Assembly: GCA_002162095.1 (NCBI GenBank)
Contig: CP021424.1
Location: forward strand, 1,240,001-1,304,000
Length of the DNA: 64,000 bases
Source: Armatimonadetes bacterium Uphvl-Ar2
GTDB lineage: Bacteria; Armatimonadota; Fimbriimonadia; Fimbriimonadales; Fimbriimonadaceae
Direction of reading: 5' to 3'
Under the pieces are notes generated by a model. That model ran no database searches. It saw only the letters and a program-made list of their open reading frames with translations, and was not told the origin of the DNA. The first letter of the stretch is position 1; the number at the start of each line of letters is the position of its first letter. The position numbers were made by a program, and so were the translations under genes. This document shows positions 52,443 to 59,851 of the stretch, in pieces.

Positions 52443-52448
52443 CCCACC

Positions 52449-53636
52449 GTGTGGTCGCGGAAAATCTCGGGTTACTTGGATGAAGTCCTGACGGATACCC
52501 CCGTCGTGATCCTGCAGGGTCCGCGCCAATGCGGCAAGACCACCCTGGTGCAAAACCGCCCCGGCACCACTTACATCACTCTGGACGATTCACTGGCGCT
52601 GGACGCCGCGCTCCTTCGCCCGGACGCCTTTTTGGCGGCCCACACCGGCCCGGTGGTGGTGGACGAGATCCAGCGCGCGCCGCAGCTCTTCCGCAACATC
52701 AAGAAGCTGGTGGACCAAGACCGCACGCCGGGGCGATTCTTGCTCACGGGGTCGGCCAACGTGCTGCTCATCCCGAAGCTCAGCGAGAGCCTCGCGGGGC
52801 GCATGGAAGTGGTGCCGCTTGGTCCGCTGACTCAGGCCGAAGTGGAAGGCAGCCCCGGCCAGTTTGTGGACTGGGCGTTTTCGGGTGAGCCTGCCCCCGC
52901 CTTGCCCCCGGTACCGAACCTTGACGAGCGGATGCGCACCGGGGGCTATCCCGAACCCCTCACCCGCAAGAGCGACAGCCGCCGCCAGGCGTGGTTCAGC
53001 CAGTACCTGCGCGCCATCCTGGAGCGGGACGTGCGCGACCTCGCCAAGATTGACGGGCTGACCCTGCTTCCCCGGGTGCTGCGTGCCGTAGCCCGTGACG
53101 CGGGAGAGCCCCTCAATATCAGCGAACTCAGCCGCGAGACCGGCATCCCTCACACCACGCTCACGCGCTATCTGGCCCTGATGGAGGCAGCCTTCCTCAC
53201 CTGGACCGCCCCCGCCTGGGGACCGCCGGATGGGGTGATGGCCACCCGCACCGGCAAGATCTACATCGCCGACACCGGGCTGCTGGGGCACCTGACTGGA
53301 GGCGTGGAAGTTCCCGGCATGCGCGAGACCTTTTTGGCCAACGAACTGCGCGCCCTATGCACCTGGAGCGAAACCCGGCCCGAGGTGATGCACTTCCGCT
53401 CCATCCGCCGCTACCGAGTGCCGCTGGTGCTACGCGCCCCCGATGGGCGCTTGGTGGCCGTGGCATTGGCCCCGGACGGCAATCCGTCTCCCGCCGACTT
53501 TGACGGGCTGCGATTCCTCAAAGAGTTGGCCGGGCCGGAATGGTGTCGCGGGGTCCTGTTGCATCCCGGCGAACAGACCCAAAACGTTGAGCCGGACCTG
53601 CAGGCCCTGCCCATGTCGGCCCTATGGCATTTTTAG
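52449..53636 (+). CDS. DUF4143-type AAA ATPase with degraded nuclease-like end
   Basis: The 395-residue protein has a P-loop ATPase domain (Walker A LQGPRQCGKTTLV, Walker B PVVVDEIQRAP, sensor RFLLTGSANVLL). A winged-helix-like stretch (EPLNISELSRETGIPHTTLTRYLALME) and the DUF4143 region follow. In most relatives the C-terminus carries a nuclease-like core with an EVD strand and an ExK motif. Here the matching places read RYRVPLVLRAPDG and VAVALAPDGNP, so Asp, Glu and Lys are missing. Biological roles of the family are poorly known. It starts with GTG behind two palindromes and is the best candidate for an acquired accessory gene in this part. Confidence 0.88.
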   Translation: MWSRKISGYLDEVLTDTPVVILQGPRQCGKTTLVQNRPGTTYITLDDSLALDAALLRPDAFLAAHTGPVVVDEIQRAPQLFRNIKKLVDQDRTPGRFLLTGSANVLLIPKLSESLAGRMEVVPLGPLTQAEVEGSPGQFVDWAFSGEPAPALPPVPNLDERMRTGGYPEPLTRKSDSRRQAWFSQYLRAILERDVRDLAKIDGLTLLPRVLRAVARDAGEPLNISELSRETGIPHTTLTRYLALMEAAFLTWTAPAWGPPDGVMATRTGKIYIADTGLLGHLTGGVEVPGMRETFLANELRALCTWSETRPEVMHFRSIRRYRVPLVLRAPDGRLVAVALAPDGNPSPADFDGLRFLKELAGPEWCRGVLLHPGEQTQNVEPDLQALPMSALWHF

Positions 53637-53647
53637 GCTTGGCCTAA
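53633..53647. terminator. Short hairpin between convergent genes
   Basis: TTAGGC (53633-53638) and GCCTAA (53642-53647) pair around a 3-nt loop and include the ATPase stop codon. No U-run is present, so efficiency is doubtful. Confidence 0.35.
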
Positions 53648-53653
53648 CCTGAC

Positions 53654-54685
53654 CTACGACAGCAGGGCCGCGAGGGCATCCGCGCCGTGCCGCACCGGGT
53701 CCACGCAGGGCCAGCCCGTGTGCAGCGAAATCTCCTCGCAGGCGGTGAGGGCGGCCGCATCATCCAGGTGCGCGGTATTGAGTGCCACGCCGATGGTTTG
53801 GGGGCGAGGAAAGGCTCCGGCGGCTTCGGCGAGGTCTTCGTATGCTTGGGCGAGCCGACGCAGGTCGGGCACGTGCACCCAGGGGTGGCGCGGGAGGGTG
53901 TGCATGCCCGCCCGGTGCACCATCAGCAGGTGGGAGGGCACCGACCCCCGAATGAGGGCCAGGGTGGCCGTGCTGGCGGGGTTGATGAGCGAACCTTGGC
54001 CTTCGACGACGATCACTTCGCTCTCGGCGGCGGCCATGACTTCGCGCTCAATGGCCCCGGCGGAGAAGTCCACGCGGATGGCATCGAGCGGCACGCCGCG
54101 CCCCGAAATCGCCATACCGGTTTGCCCGGTGGCCACAAAGGCGGAAATGCGGCCGCGCCGGCGGAGGGCGGCATGGAGTTCGAGGGAGGCCGTCATCTTG
54201 CCCACGCTCATATCCGTGCCCACGGTGAGCACGCGGGCGGCTTTCAGCTCCCTCGCCGCCCCGGTGGCGGGCTTGAGCCCAGCGGGCTCGGTGCGGACAT
54301 CCCAAATCCACTGATCTTGCGCTCGATTGGGGTAGCGGGGGTTCAGCGGCTCGTGCAAGCCGTTGAGAATGTGGAATCCTAGCGCCACCGCTTCGTCCAA
54401 AACCGGCCACCAGTCGGCGGGAATTTCACCACCAGGTGGGGCAATTCCCAGCACCAAAACCTCTGCTCCGCAGGCCTTCGCTTCGGCCAGGGTGGCGACA
54501 ATGGGGGCATCCGAAGCAATTCCCGTCACCTCGGCGATGCTGCGTCCGGCGAGTTCCGGCTCAATCATCGCCGCCACCGGGTGCTCGCCGTAGCGGAGGA
54601 TCCCCAGCCCCATTTTGCCAGTGTGGTTGGCAAAGGCACCCGCCATGTAGAGGGCCAGCGGCTGGCCGGGACGCATTGGGCTCAT
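53654..54685 (-). CDS. dgcN: DUF1611 protein, probable D-glutamate N-acetyltransferase
   Basis: The 343-residue protein has the DUF1611 layout: an N-terminal Rossmann-like part (LALYMAGAFANHTGKMGLG), then a P-loop-like domain VLTVGTDMSVGKMTASLELH, FVATGQTGMAISGRG and VIVVEGQGSLINPAS. DgcN proteins acetylate D-Glu, and a DgcA racemase then converts N-acetyl-D-Glu to the L form. An enolase-family racemase/epimerase lies 16 bp upstream on the same strand, which is the expected pairing. The assignment rests on family and neighbour. Confidence 0.75.
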   Translation of the reverse strand: MSPMRPGQPLALYMAGAFANHTGKMGLGILRYGEHPVAAMIEPELAGRSIAEVTGIASDAPIVATLAEAKACGAEVLVLGIAPPGGEIPADWWPVLDEAVALGFHILNGLHEPLNPRYPNRAQDQWIWDVRTEPAGLKPATGAARELKAARVLTVGTDMSVGKMTASLELHAALRRRGRISAFVATGQTGMAISGRGVPLDAIRVDFSAGAIEREVMAAAESEVIVVEGQGSLINPASTATLALIRGSVPSHLLMVHRAGMHTLPRHPWVHVPDLRRLAQAYEDLAEAAGAFPRPQTIGVALNTAHLDDAAALTACEEISLHTGWPCVDPVRHGADALAALLS

Positions 54686-54701
54686 GGTTGTTCGCCTGAT
54701 T

Positions 54702-55748
54702 CTACGCGAGTTCGCCGCTGAGTTCCACGCCCAGTCCGGGTCGGTCGCTGGGCATCACGATGCCGTTCTCAAATCCCAGCCCCACCGCCGGGTCCGGGTT
54801 GAGATTGAGGTGGCTATCGAGGTCAATGTGGTCAAACAAGGCACCGAGCGACGCCCCCGCCCCGATGGCGACGCTACTCTCGCCCATGCAGCCGATCATG
54901 GTGTTCAGCCCGTGCGCGCGAGCGGTGGCCACCAGACGCAGGGCTTCGGTGATGCCGCCCGTCTTCATGAGCTTGAGGTTCACGCCGTCGCAGCGCCCGG
55001 CAAGGGGTGGCACATCGTGGCTGGTGCGCAGGCTTTCGTCCAGATAAATCGGCAGCTTGCGCCGCTCGAAGACATAGGGGAGGTCATCCTCTTGCCCCCG
55101 GGCCAGGGGCTGCTCCACGTAGTCGCAATCGCGCTCACTCAGCCACGCAATCATCTCCACCGCGTCTTGGGGGCTCCAGCCTCCGTTGGCGTCCACACGA
55201 AGCTGGGCACCGTGCCGCCGGGCGGCCTCGCGGGCGGCCTCGTAGCGTTGCTGGTCGGCCGCCGGCCCTCCGGCCCCACCGAGCTTCACCTTGAGCGCCT
55301 TCGCCGAGGTGCGGGCCAGAAACTCCTCCGCGCGCGCCAGCACCACGTCCGGCTCGTTGATGCCCACCGTCACGCTGGTAGCCACCGTGGGCCGCCCCAG
55401 CCCCAGAAGTCGGTACAGCGGCAAGCCAGCGCGCTTCGCCCAGAAATCCCACAACGCCACATCCATCGCGGCCATGGCGGCCGGATCCACGTGCGCGGCG
55501 GCCATGCGGGCGTACACGGCGTGGGGTGAGCCGTCCCCCAGGCCAACCTGCACGATGCTTTCCAGCTGCGCCTGGGCTTCGGCGGCCAGGGTGTCGTCGT
55601 AGCCCGTCCCGGGCGCGCACTCGCCGATGCCGGTGACGTCGCCATCCGTCACCATCACAAACAGGTTGTTGGAGCCCGTGGACGTGCCCCGGCTGATGGT
55701 CAGCGGGTGCAACTTGGTGAGGCGCACGGTACGGAAGATGACGCGCAT
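54702..55748 (-). CDS. dgcA: Enolase-superfamily racemase/epimerase, probable DgcA or L-Ala-D/L-Glu epimerase
   Basis: The 348-residue enzyme has the muconate-lactonizing-like set: KVKLGG (KxK acid/base Lys), the metal ligands in RVDANGGW, YVEQPLARG and YLDESL, and the opposite Lys in NLKLMKTGG. This set fits both dipeptide epimerases of wall recycling and N-acetyl-D-Glu racemases (DgcA). The DUF1611 neighbour favours DgcA. The start is ATG at 55748 (GTG at 55754 is possible); TATTCT lies 9 nt before the ATG. Confidence 0.85.
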   Translation of the reverse strand: MRVIFRTVRLTKLHPLTISRGTSTGSNNLFVMVTDGDVTGIGECAPGTGYDDTLAAEAQAQLESIVQVGLGDGSPHAVYARMAAAHVDPAAMAAMDVALWDFWAKRAGLPLYRLLGLGRPTVATSVTVGINEPDVVLARAEEFLARTSAKALKVKLGGAGGPAADQQRYEAAREAARRHGAQLRVDANGGWSPQDAVEMIAWLSERDCDYVEQPLARGQEDDLPYVFERRKLPIYLDESLRTSHDVPPLAGRCDGVNLKLMKTGGITEALRLVATARAHGLNTMIGCMGESSVAIGAGASLGALFDHIDLDSHLNLNPDPAVGLGFENGIVMPSDRPGLGVELSGELA

Positions 55749-55782
55749 GGTCACCCCAGAATACCGGGCAGGTTCGCTGGGT

Positions 55783-57507
55783 TTACCGCTTGAGGGCGTC
55801 CACCAGGTTGGCGTACTTTTCCTTCACCACCTTGCGGCGCACCTTGAGCGAGGGCGTCAATTCGCCCCCTTCGATCGAGAACGGGGCGGGCACCAGCACG
55901 TGACGCTTCACACGTTCGAAGTCGGCCAGGCCCTCGTTGGCGCGTTGCACCTCGCCTTTGATCAGGGCAGTTACGTCCGGGTGCACGGCCATCTCTTCCG
56001 GCTCCTTCACGTTCACTCCCTTCTCCTTGAGCCAGGTGGCGACCCGCTCGAATTCCGGCACGATCATCGCCACCACACTCTCCATCCCGTCGCCCAGCAG
56101 CACGGCCTCGTTGATGTAGGCCGACTCCTTCAGGCGGCTTTCGATGGGCTGGGGGGCCACATTCTTGCCGTTGCCCAGCACCAGCAGGTCCTTCTTGCGG
56201 TCGGTGATGCGCAAGTTGCCACGATCAAGTTCCCCAATGTCGCCGGTGTGGAGCCAGCCTTCGGCGTCCAGGGTGGCGGCGGTGTCTTCGGGCAAGTTGT
56301 AGTAGCCCTGCATGATGCAGCGGCCACGCAGCAGGATCTCGCCGTCCGCGGCGATCTTGACTTCTACGCCCTTGAGCGGCGGGCCGACGGTGTCCGGGCG
56401 GTTGTCTTCCGGCCGGTTGATGCACGCGGCGGCACAGTTCTCGGTGAGGCCGTAACCCTGCAGGACGTGGATGCCCAGGGCCAGATAGAACTCGCTGACG
56501 TGGGTGGGCAGGGCCGCGCCCCCGCTGACAAAGTAACGCAGTCGGCCGCCGAACTTCGCCTTGATTTTGCTGCCCACCAGACCTTCCAGCACACCGGCCA
56601 ACGGGGCAAACTCGCCGCGCATACGCTTGAGGCCTTGCTCTTGCGCCATGCGGAACAGTCGCTGGCGGAGCGGCGGGGCCTTGAGAACGCCGTCTTCGAT
56701 GCGGCCCTTCAGGCTTTCCAGCAATCGCGGCACCACCAGCATGATGGTGGGCTTCACTCGTTCCATGTCGTGGCCCAGGCTGGCCAGCGAGCCGACGTAG
56801 CCAATGGTGGCCCCCATGGACATAGGCAGCACGTGGCCGGCGAATCGCTCGAACACATGGCTGAGCGGCAGGAAGCTGAGGAAGACATCCTCTTCCTTGA
56901 GCGGGATGCACGAGGGGATATCCGCGCAAAGGTAGGTGAAGGTGCGGTGCGGCAGCATCACGCCCTTGGGCACGCCGGTGGTGCCGCTGGTGTAGATCAG
57001 GGTGGCGAGGTCTTCTTCGCCCGCGGCCTGCGCACCTTGCACCCAGGCGTCTTGGCTTAGCTGGTCGGGTTGGGCGCGTTCCCTCAGGCCGGGTTGGTCG
57101 CCTTCTTTGCTCAGCAGCACCACCTGGATGCCGGTTAGGCCTTCCATCTTCACGGCCTGCTTGGTGTTTTGCGAGACCACAAGCTTGGCGCCGCAATCCT
57201 GCACGATGTATTGGCTTTGGTCAGCGGGCAACGTGGGGTAGATCGGCACCAGCACCGCCCCCAGGGTTTGGCACGCCCAGTCGCACATCGCCCAGTCAGC
57301 GCTGCTCTCGGCTTGCAGAACCACGCGGTCACCGCGTTGCACCCCCAGTCCCACCAGGGCCGAGGCAAAGCCGTGAACCTGCGTGCGAAGCTCGCCGTAA
57401 GTCACCGGAATCGGGTCTTTGCCGGATTGAGGGATGAGGTGCGCGGTCTTGGTGGCAAACCGTTCGGTCTGCCCCAGGAACATCTGGCCAAGAGTTGCGT
57501 ATACCAT
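55783..57507 (-). CDS. fadD: Long-chain acyl-CoA synthetase (AMP-forming)
   Basis: The 574-residue adenylating enzyme has LIYTSGTTGVPKGVMLPHR (the AMP/phosphate loop), QGYGLTENCAA (A5), GWLHTGDIGELD (A7) and DRKKDLLVLGNGKNVAPQPI (A8/A10 region with the catalytic Lys context). The length and the KPTIMLVVPRLLE stretch fit the long-chain fatty acyl-CoA ligase group (FAA/FadD15-like). It activates fatty acids for degradation or lipid synthesis. It stands as its own unit between DUF58 and dgcA, all on the minus strand. Confidence 0.94.
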   Translation of the reverse strand: MVYATLGQMFLGQTERFATKTAHLIPQSGKDPIPVTYGELRTQVHGFASALVGLGVQRGDRVVLQAESSADWAMCDWACQTLGAVLVPIYPTLPADQSQYIVQDCGAKLVVSQNTKQAVKMEGLTGIQVVLLSKEGDQPGLRERAQPDQLSQDAWVQGAQAAGEEDLATLIYTSGTTGVPKGVMLPHRTFTYLCADIPSCIPLKEEDVFLSFLPLSHVFERFAGHVLPMSMGATIGYVGSLASLGHDMERVKPTIMLVVPRLLESLKGRIEDGVLKAPPLRQRLFRMAQEQGLKRMRGEFAPLAGVLEGLVGSKIKAKFGGRLRYFVSGGAALPTHVSEFYLALGIHVLQGYGLTENCAAACINRPEDNRPDTVGPPLKGVEVKIAADGEILLRGRCIMQGYYNLPEDTAATLDAEGWLHTGDIGELDRGNLRITDRKKDLLVLGNGKNVAPQPIESRLKESAYINEAVLLGDGMESVVAMIVPEFERVATWLKEKGVNVKEPEEMAVHPDVTALIKGEVQRANEGLADFERVKRHVLVPAPFSIEGGELTPSLKVRRKVVKEKYANLVDALKR

Positions 57508-57569
57508 GGGCTTTACAGTCCTTATACGGAGTCCGTACCTTACCCTCAGCCGTCAGGGCCGAACGAGGA

Positions 57570-58880
57570 TTAGATCAGGGCGCGTTCCTTGACCACCAGG
57601 TACGCCGTGACCAAAGCCGCCGAGAGGTCTTGGGGTTCGGAGTCGATGTTCTGGACTCCGCTGCTGGCGAGGATGTTGCTGGCCTGGTTCCGCTCCGATC
57701 GGTACCAGTGGGTGGCCGCGCGTCGGTACATTTCGTACCGGTTGGTGGGGATGTAGCCCTCGAGCTCCTTCATCTTGGGGTCATCCACTCGCACCACAAA
57801 GACGAGATGCTGGCGGCGCAGCTGGCTCACGGCGGCGGCCAGTTCGCGGGCGGCGTCGGGGTCTTCCGCGTCGGTAAAGATCACGACCAGGGAACGCTTT
57901 TTCCACCGGGCACGCAGGAAGGCGATGGCGGCCAGATAGTCGGACTGCACGGCCTCCGCCCGCACGTCGTGGATGCGTTCCAGGATGGACGCGATTTGCG
58001 CCCGGCCCTTACGAGGTAGCGACAGGCTGTGGACGGCATCGTTGAACACCATCATGCCCACCTGGTCGCCTTTGTCCTTAGCGGCATGCATCAGCATCAG
58101 GGCGGCATCAAGCGCGTAGTCCAGCTTGGGCACACCTTCGACTTCGCCGAGCATGGTGCGGCCGACATCGATGCAGAGGAACACCGCCTGGTTGCGCTCT
58201 TCTTGGAACTGCTTGACCACTAACCGGCCCCGCCGAGCCGTGGCCTTCCAGTCCACCATGCGCATGTCGTCGTCGGCGTAGTCGCGCAGGGATTCGAACT
58301 CTTGCCCCAGCCCTCGGATCCGGCTGCGCCGCACGCCGATTTGGTTGAGATGCCCCTTCTGCTTCAGCAGGTCGTACTCTTGCAGGGCCAGCACGTTGGG
58401 ATACACCCGGACTTCCTCCTGCACCGGCAGGAGTTGCTGCACTTCGCACAGACCGAGGGGAGCTTGATAGCGCAGGAAGACGCCCCCAAACCGCTCTTGG
58501 CCGCGCCGAAGCGGCGTGACGGAGTAGCGAAGGTCTCGCTCTTCGCCCGGGCGGAGGGTGAGGTTCCATTCAGGGTGATCGGCCACCACCAGCGGCGGCG
58601 GATCATCCTTCAGGCGAATGCGGATCGTTTGATCAGCGAGGTTGCGGACCCGCAGGCGAATGCTGTTAGCCACCCGGGCGGAGAGCACGGGGTCCATGCG
58701 CCGATCGACTTCCACCAAGTCCCACTTCTTGGCGATTTGGCCGGTGACGAAGAAGAGGACCAGGAGGGCCACATTCCAGGGCAACACTAGGCTTTCTAGG
58801 CCGGGCACGAACGCACCCCCGAGGGCGAGCGGGATTCCGGCCCCCACGAGCCACCAGAGCCTTGGTGTCGGAATCAGCAT
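57570..58880 (-). CDS. DUF58 (vWA-like) membrane protein
   Basis: The 436-residue protein has two N-terminal hydrophobic segments (LWWLVGAGIPLALGGAFV, LPWNVALLVLFFVTGQIA), a beta-sandwich part (about 65-150), the DUF58 signature FESLRDYADDDMRMVDWKAT and a vWA-like core with a partial metal site (FLCIDVGRTM, VVIFTDAEDPD). DUF58 proteins normally accompany a MoxR ATPase; none is adjacent here. TAGGGT lies 7 nt before the ATG, back to back with the RDD gene promoter. Confidence 0.9.
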   Translation of the reverse strand: MLIPTPRLWWLVGAGIPLALGGAFVPGLESLVLPWNVALLVLFFVTGQIAKKWDLVEVDRRMDPVLSARVANSIRLRVRNLADQTIRIRLKDDPPPLVVADHPEWNLTLRPGEERDLRYSVTPLRRGQERFGGVFLRYQAPLGLCEVQQLLPVQEEVRVYPNVLALQEYDLLKQKGHLNQIGVRRSRIRGLGQEFESLRDYADDDMRMVDWKATARRGRLVVKQFQEERNQAVFLCIDVGRTMLGEVEGVPKLDYALDAALMLMHAAKDKGDQVGMMVFNDAVHSLSLPRKGRAQIASILERIHDVRAEAVQSDYLAAIAFLRARWKKRSLVVIFTDAEDPDAARELAAAVSQLRRQHLVFVVRVDDPKMKELEGYIPTNRYEMYRRAATHWYRSERNQASNILASSGVQNIDSEPQDLSAALVTAYLVVKERALI

Positions 58881-58887
58881 CCACGCA

Positions 58888-58893
58888 ACCCTA
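58888..58893 (-). promoter_or_regulatory. Leaderless -10 candidate, TAGGGT
   Basis: TAGGGT on the minus strand is 7 nt from the DUF58 ATG at 58880, within the 30-bp gap to the divergent RDD gene. Confidence 0.5.
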
Positions 58894-58897
58894 GAGG

Positions 58898-58903
58898 TAG
58901 CAT
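58898..58903 (+). promoter_or_regulatory. Leaderless -10 candidate, TAGCAT
   Basis: TAGCAT is 7 nt before the RDD GTG at 58911. It lies 4 bp from the minus-strand TAGGGT, so the two divergent promoters cannot be occupied fully independently. Confidence 0.5.
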
Positions 58904-58910
58904 CTTACTC

Positions 58911-59654
58911 GTGACCCAGGAGCATTTGATCCTCTCTCCCGAGAAGACCCTGCTCTCCTTCCGGCTGGCTCCCATTACCCGCCGGATGTGGGCTCAATTG
59001 CTGGACCTGATGATCCTGACCGGGATCAGCAGTTTGGCGACCACTTTGTCGCTCCTCTTCTTCTCGGCGCTGCCGGAGTTTGCTTTTGCGTTCAGCTCGT
59101 TCGTGACTGCGTTCGCCTTTTTCGGCTACTTCGCCATTAGTGAAGCCAAATTCCAGGGGCAAACCCTGGGCAAGAAGGCACTGAATGTGCGGGTCATCAG
59201 CGTCGATGGAACGCCCATTACGGTACGCCAAGCGTGGCTGAGGAACCTGCTCCGTATTGCCGACCTCTTGCCCGGCGCCTATGTTGTCGGTGTTACGAGC
59301 ATCCTGGCCAACCCGCGCGCCCAGCGCCTGGGAGACATGGTGGCCGGCACGATGGTGGTGGTGGAACCCAAGGTGAGCACTAACTTTGCCGCCGCTCCGC
59401 ACCGCTACGGCATGCACCACTTTGAGCAGTACCTGGCCGAACTGCCAAACATGACCCTGGAGGAGTACATCGCGATGAAGCGGCTGTGCGACCGGTTCCC
59501 TTATCTTCCAGCCGAGGAGCAAGCGCGGTCCATCCAAGACCTGTGGGTGCCCTTTGCCGAGCGGCACCAGGTGCCCGCTTTTGCCAATGTCCATCCCATC
59601 CTGATGATGGAAGCCGTGGTGATGCGCTTCTCGCGCATTCATCACCTGGTGTAA
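58911..59654 (+). CDS. RDD-family membrane protein
   Basis: The 247-residue protein has an RDD domain (about 15-150): FRLAPITRRMWAQLLDLMIL (the R...D pair), two or three hydrophobic helices, QGQTLGKKALNVRVIS, and RNLLRIADLLPG. The C-terminal 100 residues (RYGMHHFEQYLAELPNMTLE onward) form a helical domain often seen in RDD proteins linked with DUF58/MoxR systems. RDD proteins are thought to act in transport or Na+/H+ exchange; the role here is unknown. The start is GTG, divergent from DUF58 by 30 bp. Confidence 0.85.
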   Translation: MTQEHLILSPEKTLLSFRLAPITRRMWAQLLDLMILTGISSLATTLSLLFFSALPEFAFAFSSFVTAFAFFGYFAISEAKFQGQTLGKKALNVRVISVDGTPITVRQAWLRNLLRIADLLPGAYVVGVTSILANPRAQRLGDMVAGTMVVVEPKVSTNFAAAPHRYGMHHFEQYLAELPNMTLEEYIAMKRLCDRFPYLPAEEQARSIQDLWVPFAERHQVPAFANVHPILMMEAVVMRFSRIHHLV

Positions 59655-59666
59655 GCCGTGGTGCAG

Positions 59667-59851
59667 TTTTCCACCACTCGGGCGGGAAAAGCCTGGGGAC
59701 GTGAGTTGTCCCCGCTTATCCCCAGGATGTCCCCGGCTGGGTTGGTCGCGGATTGGGTTCAAAAGACGGGTTGTCCCCGCAATCCAAAGCTTAATAAGCA
59801 ACAAGAGATTCTCTCTTCTCTTTCTTTGAAACCAGAGAGGGGGCCGGGGGA
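59667..59851. other. oriC: Candidate replication origin: DnaA-box-like 9-mers before recF
   Basis: Repeated 9-mers close to TTATCCACA occur in under 120 bp: TTTTCCACC (59667), CGTCCCCAG (minus strand, 59694-59702), TTGTCCCCG (59706), TTATCCCCA (59716), ATGTCCCCG (59727) and TTGTCCCCG (59771). An AT-richer stretch with AAGCTTAATAAGCAACAAGAG and pyrimidine tracts follows (59781-59833). The neighbouring recF and dciA support a replication context. dnaA and dnaN are not in the window, so this could also be a DnaA-regulated promoter or DnaA-titrating site. Confidence 0.45.

Noticed and set aside
58285-58310. tRNA T-arm-like string (GTTCGAATC on the minus strand)
   Set aside because: It encodes part of the DUF58 signature (EFESLRD) and no acceptor or anticodon arms surround it. 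A similar string in bamA was rejected for the same reason.
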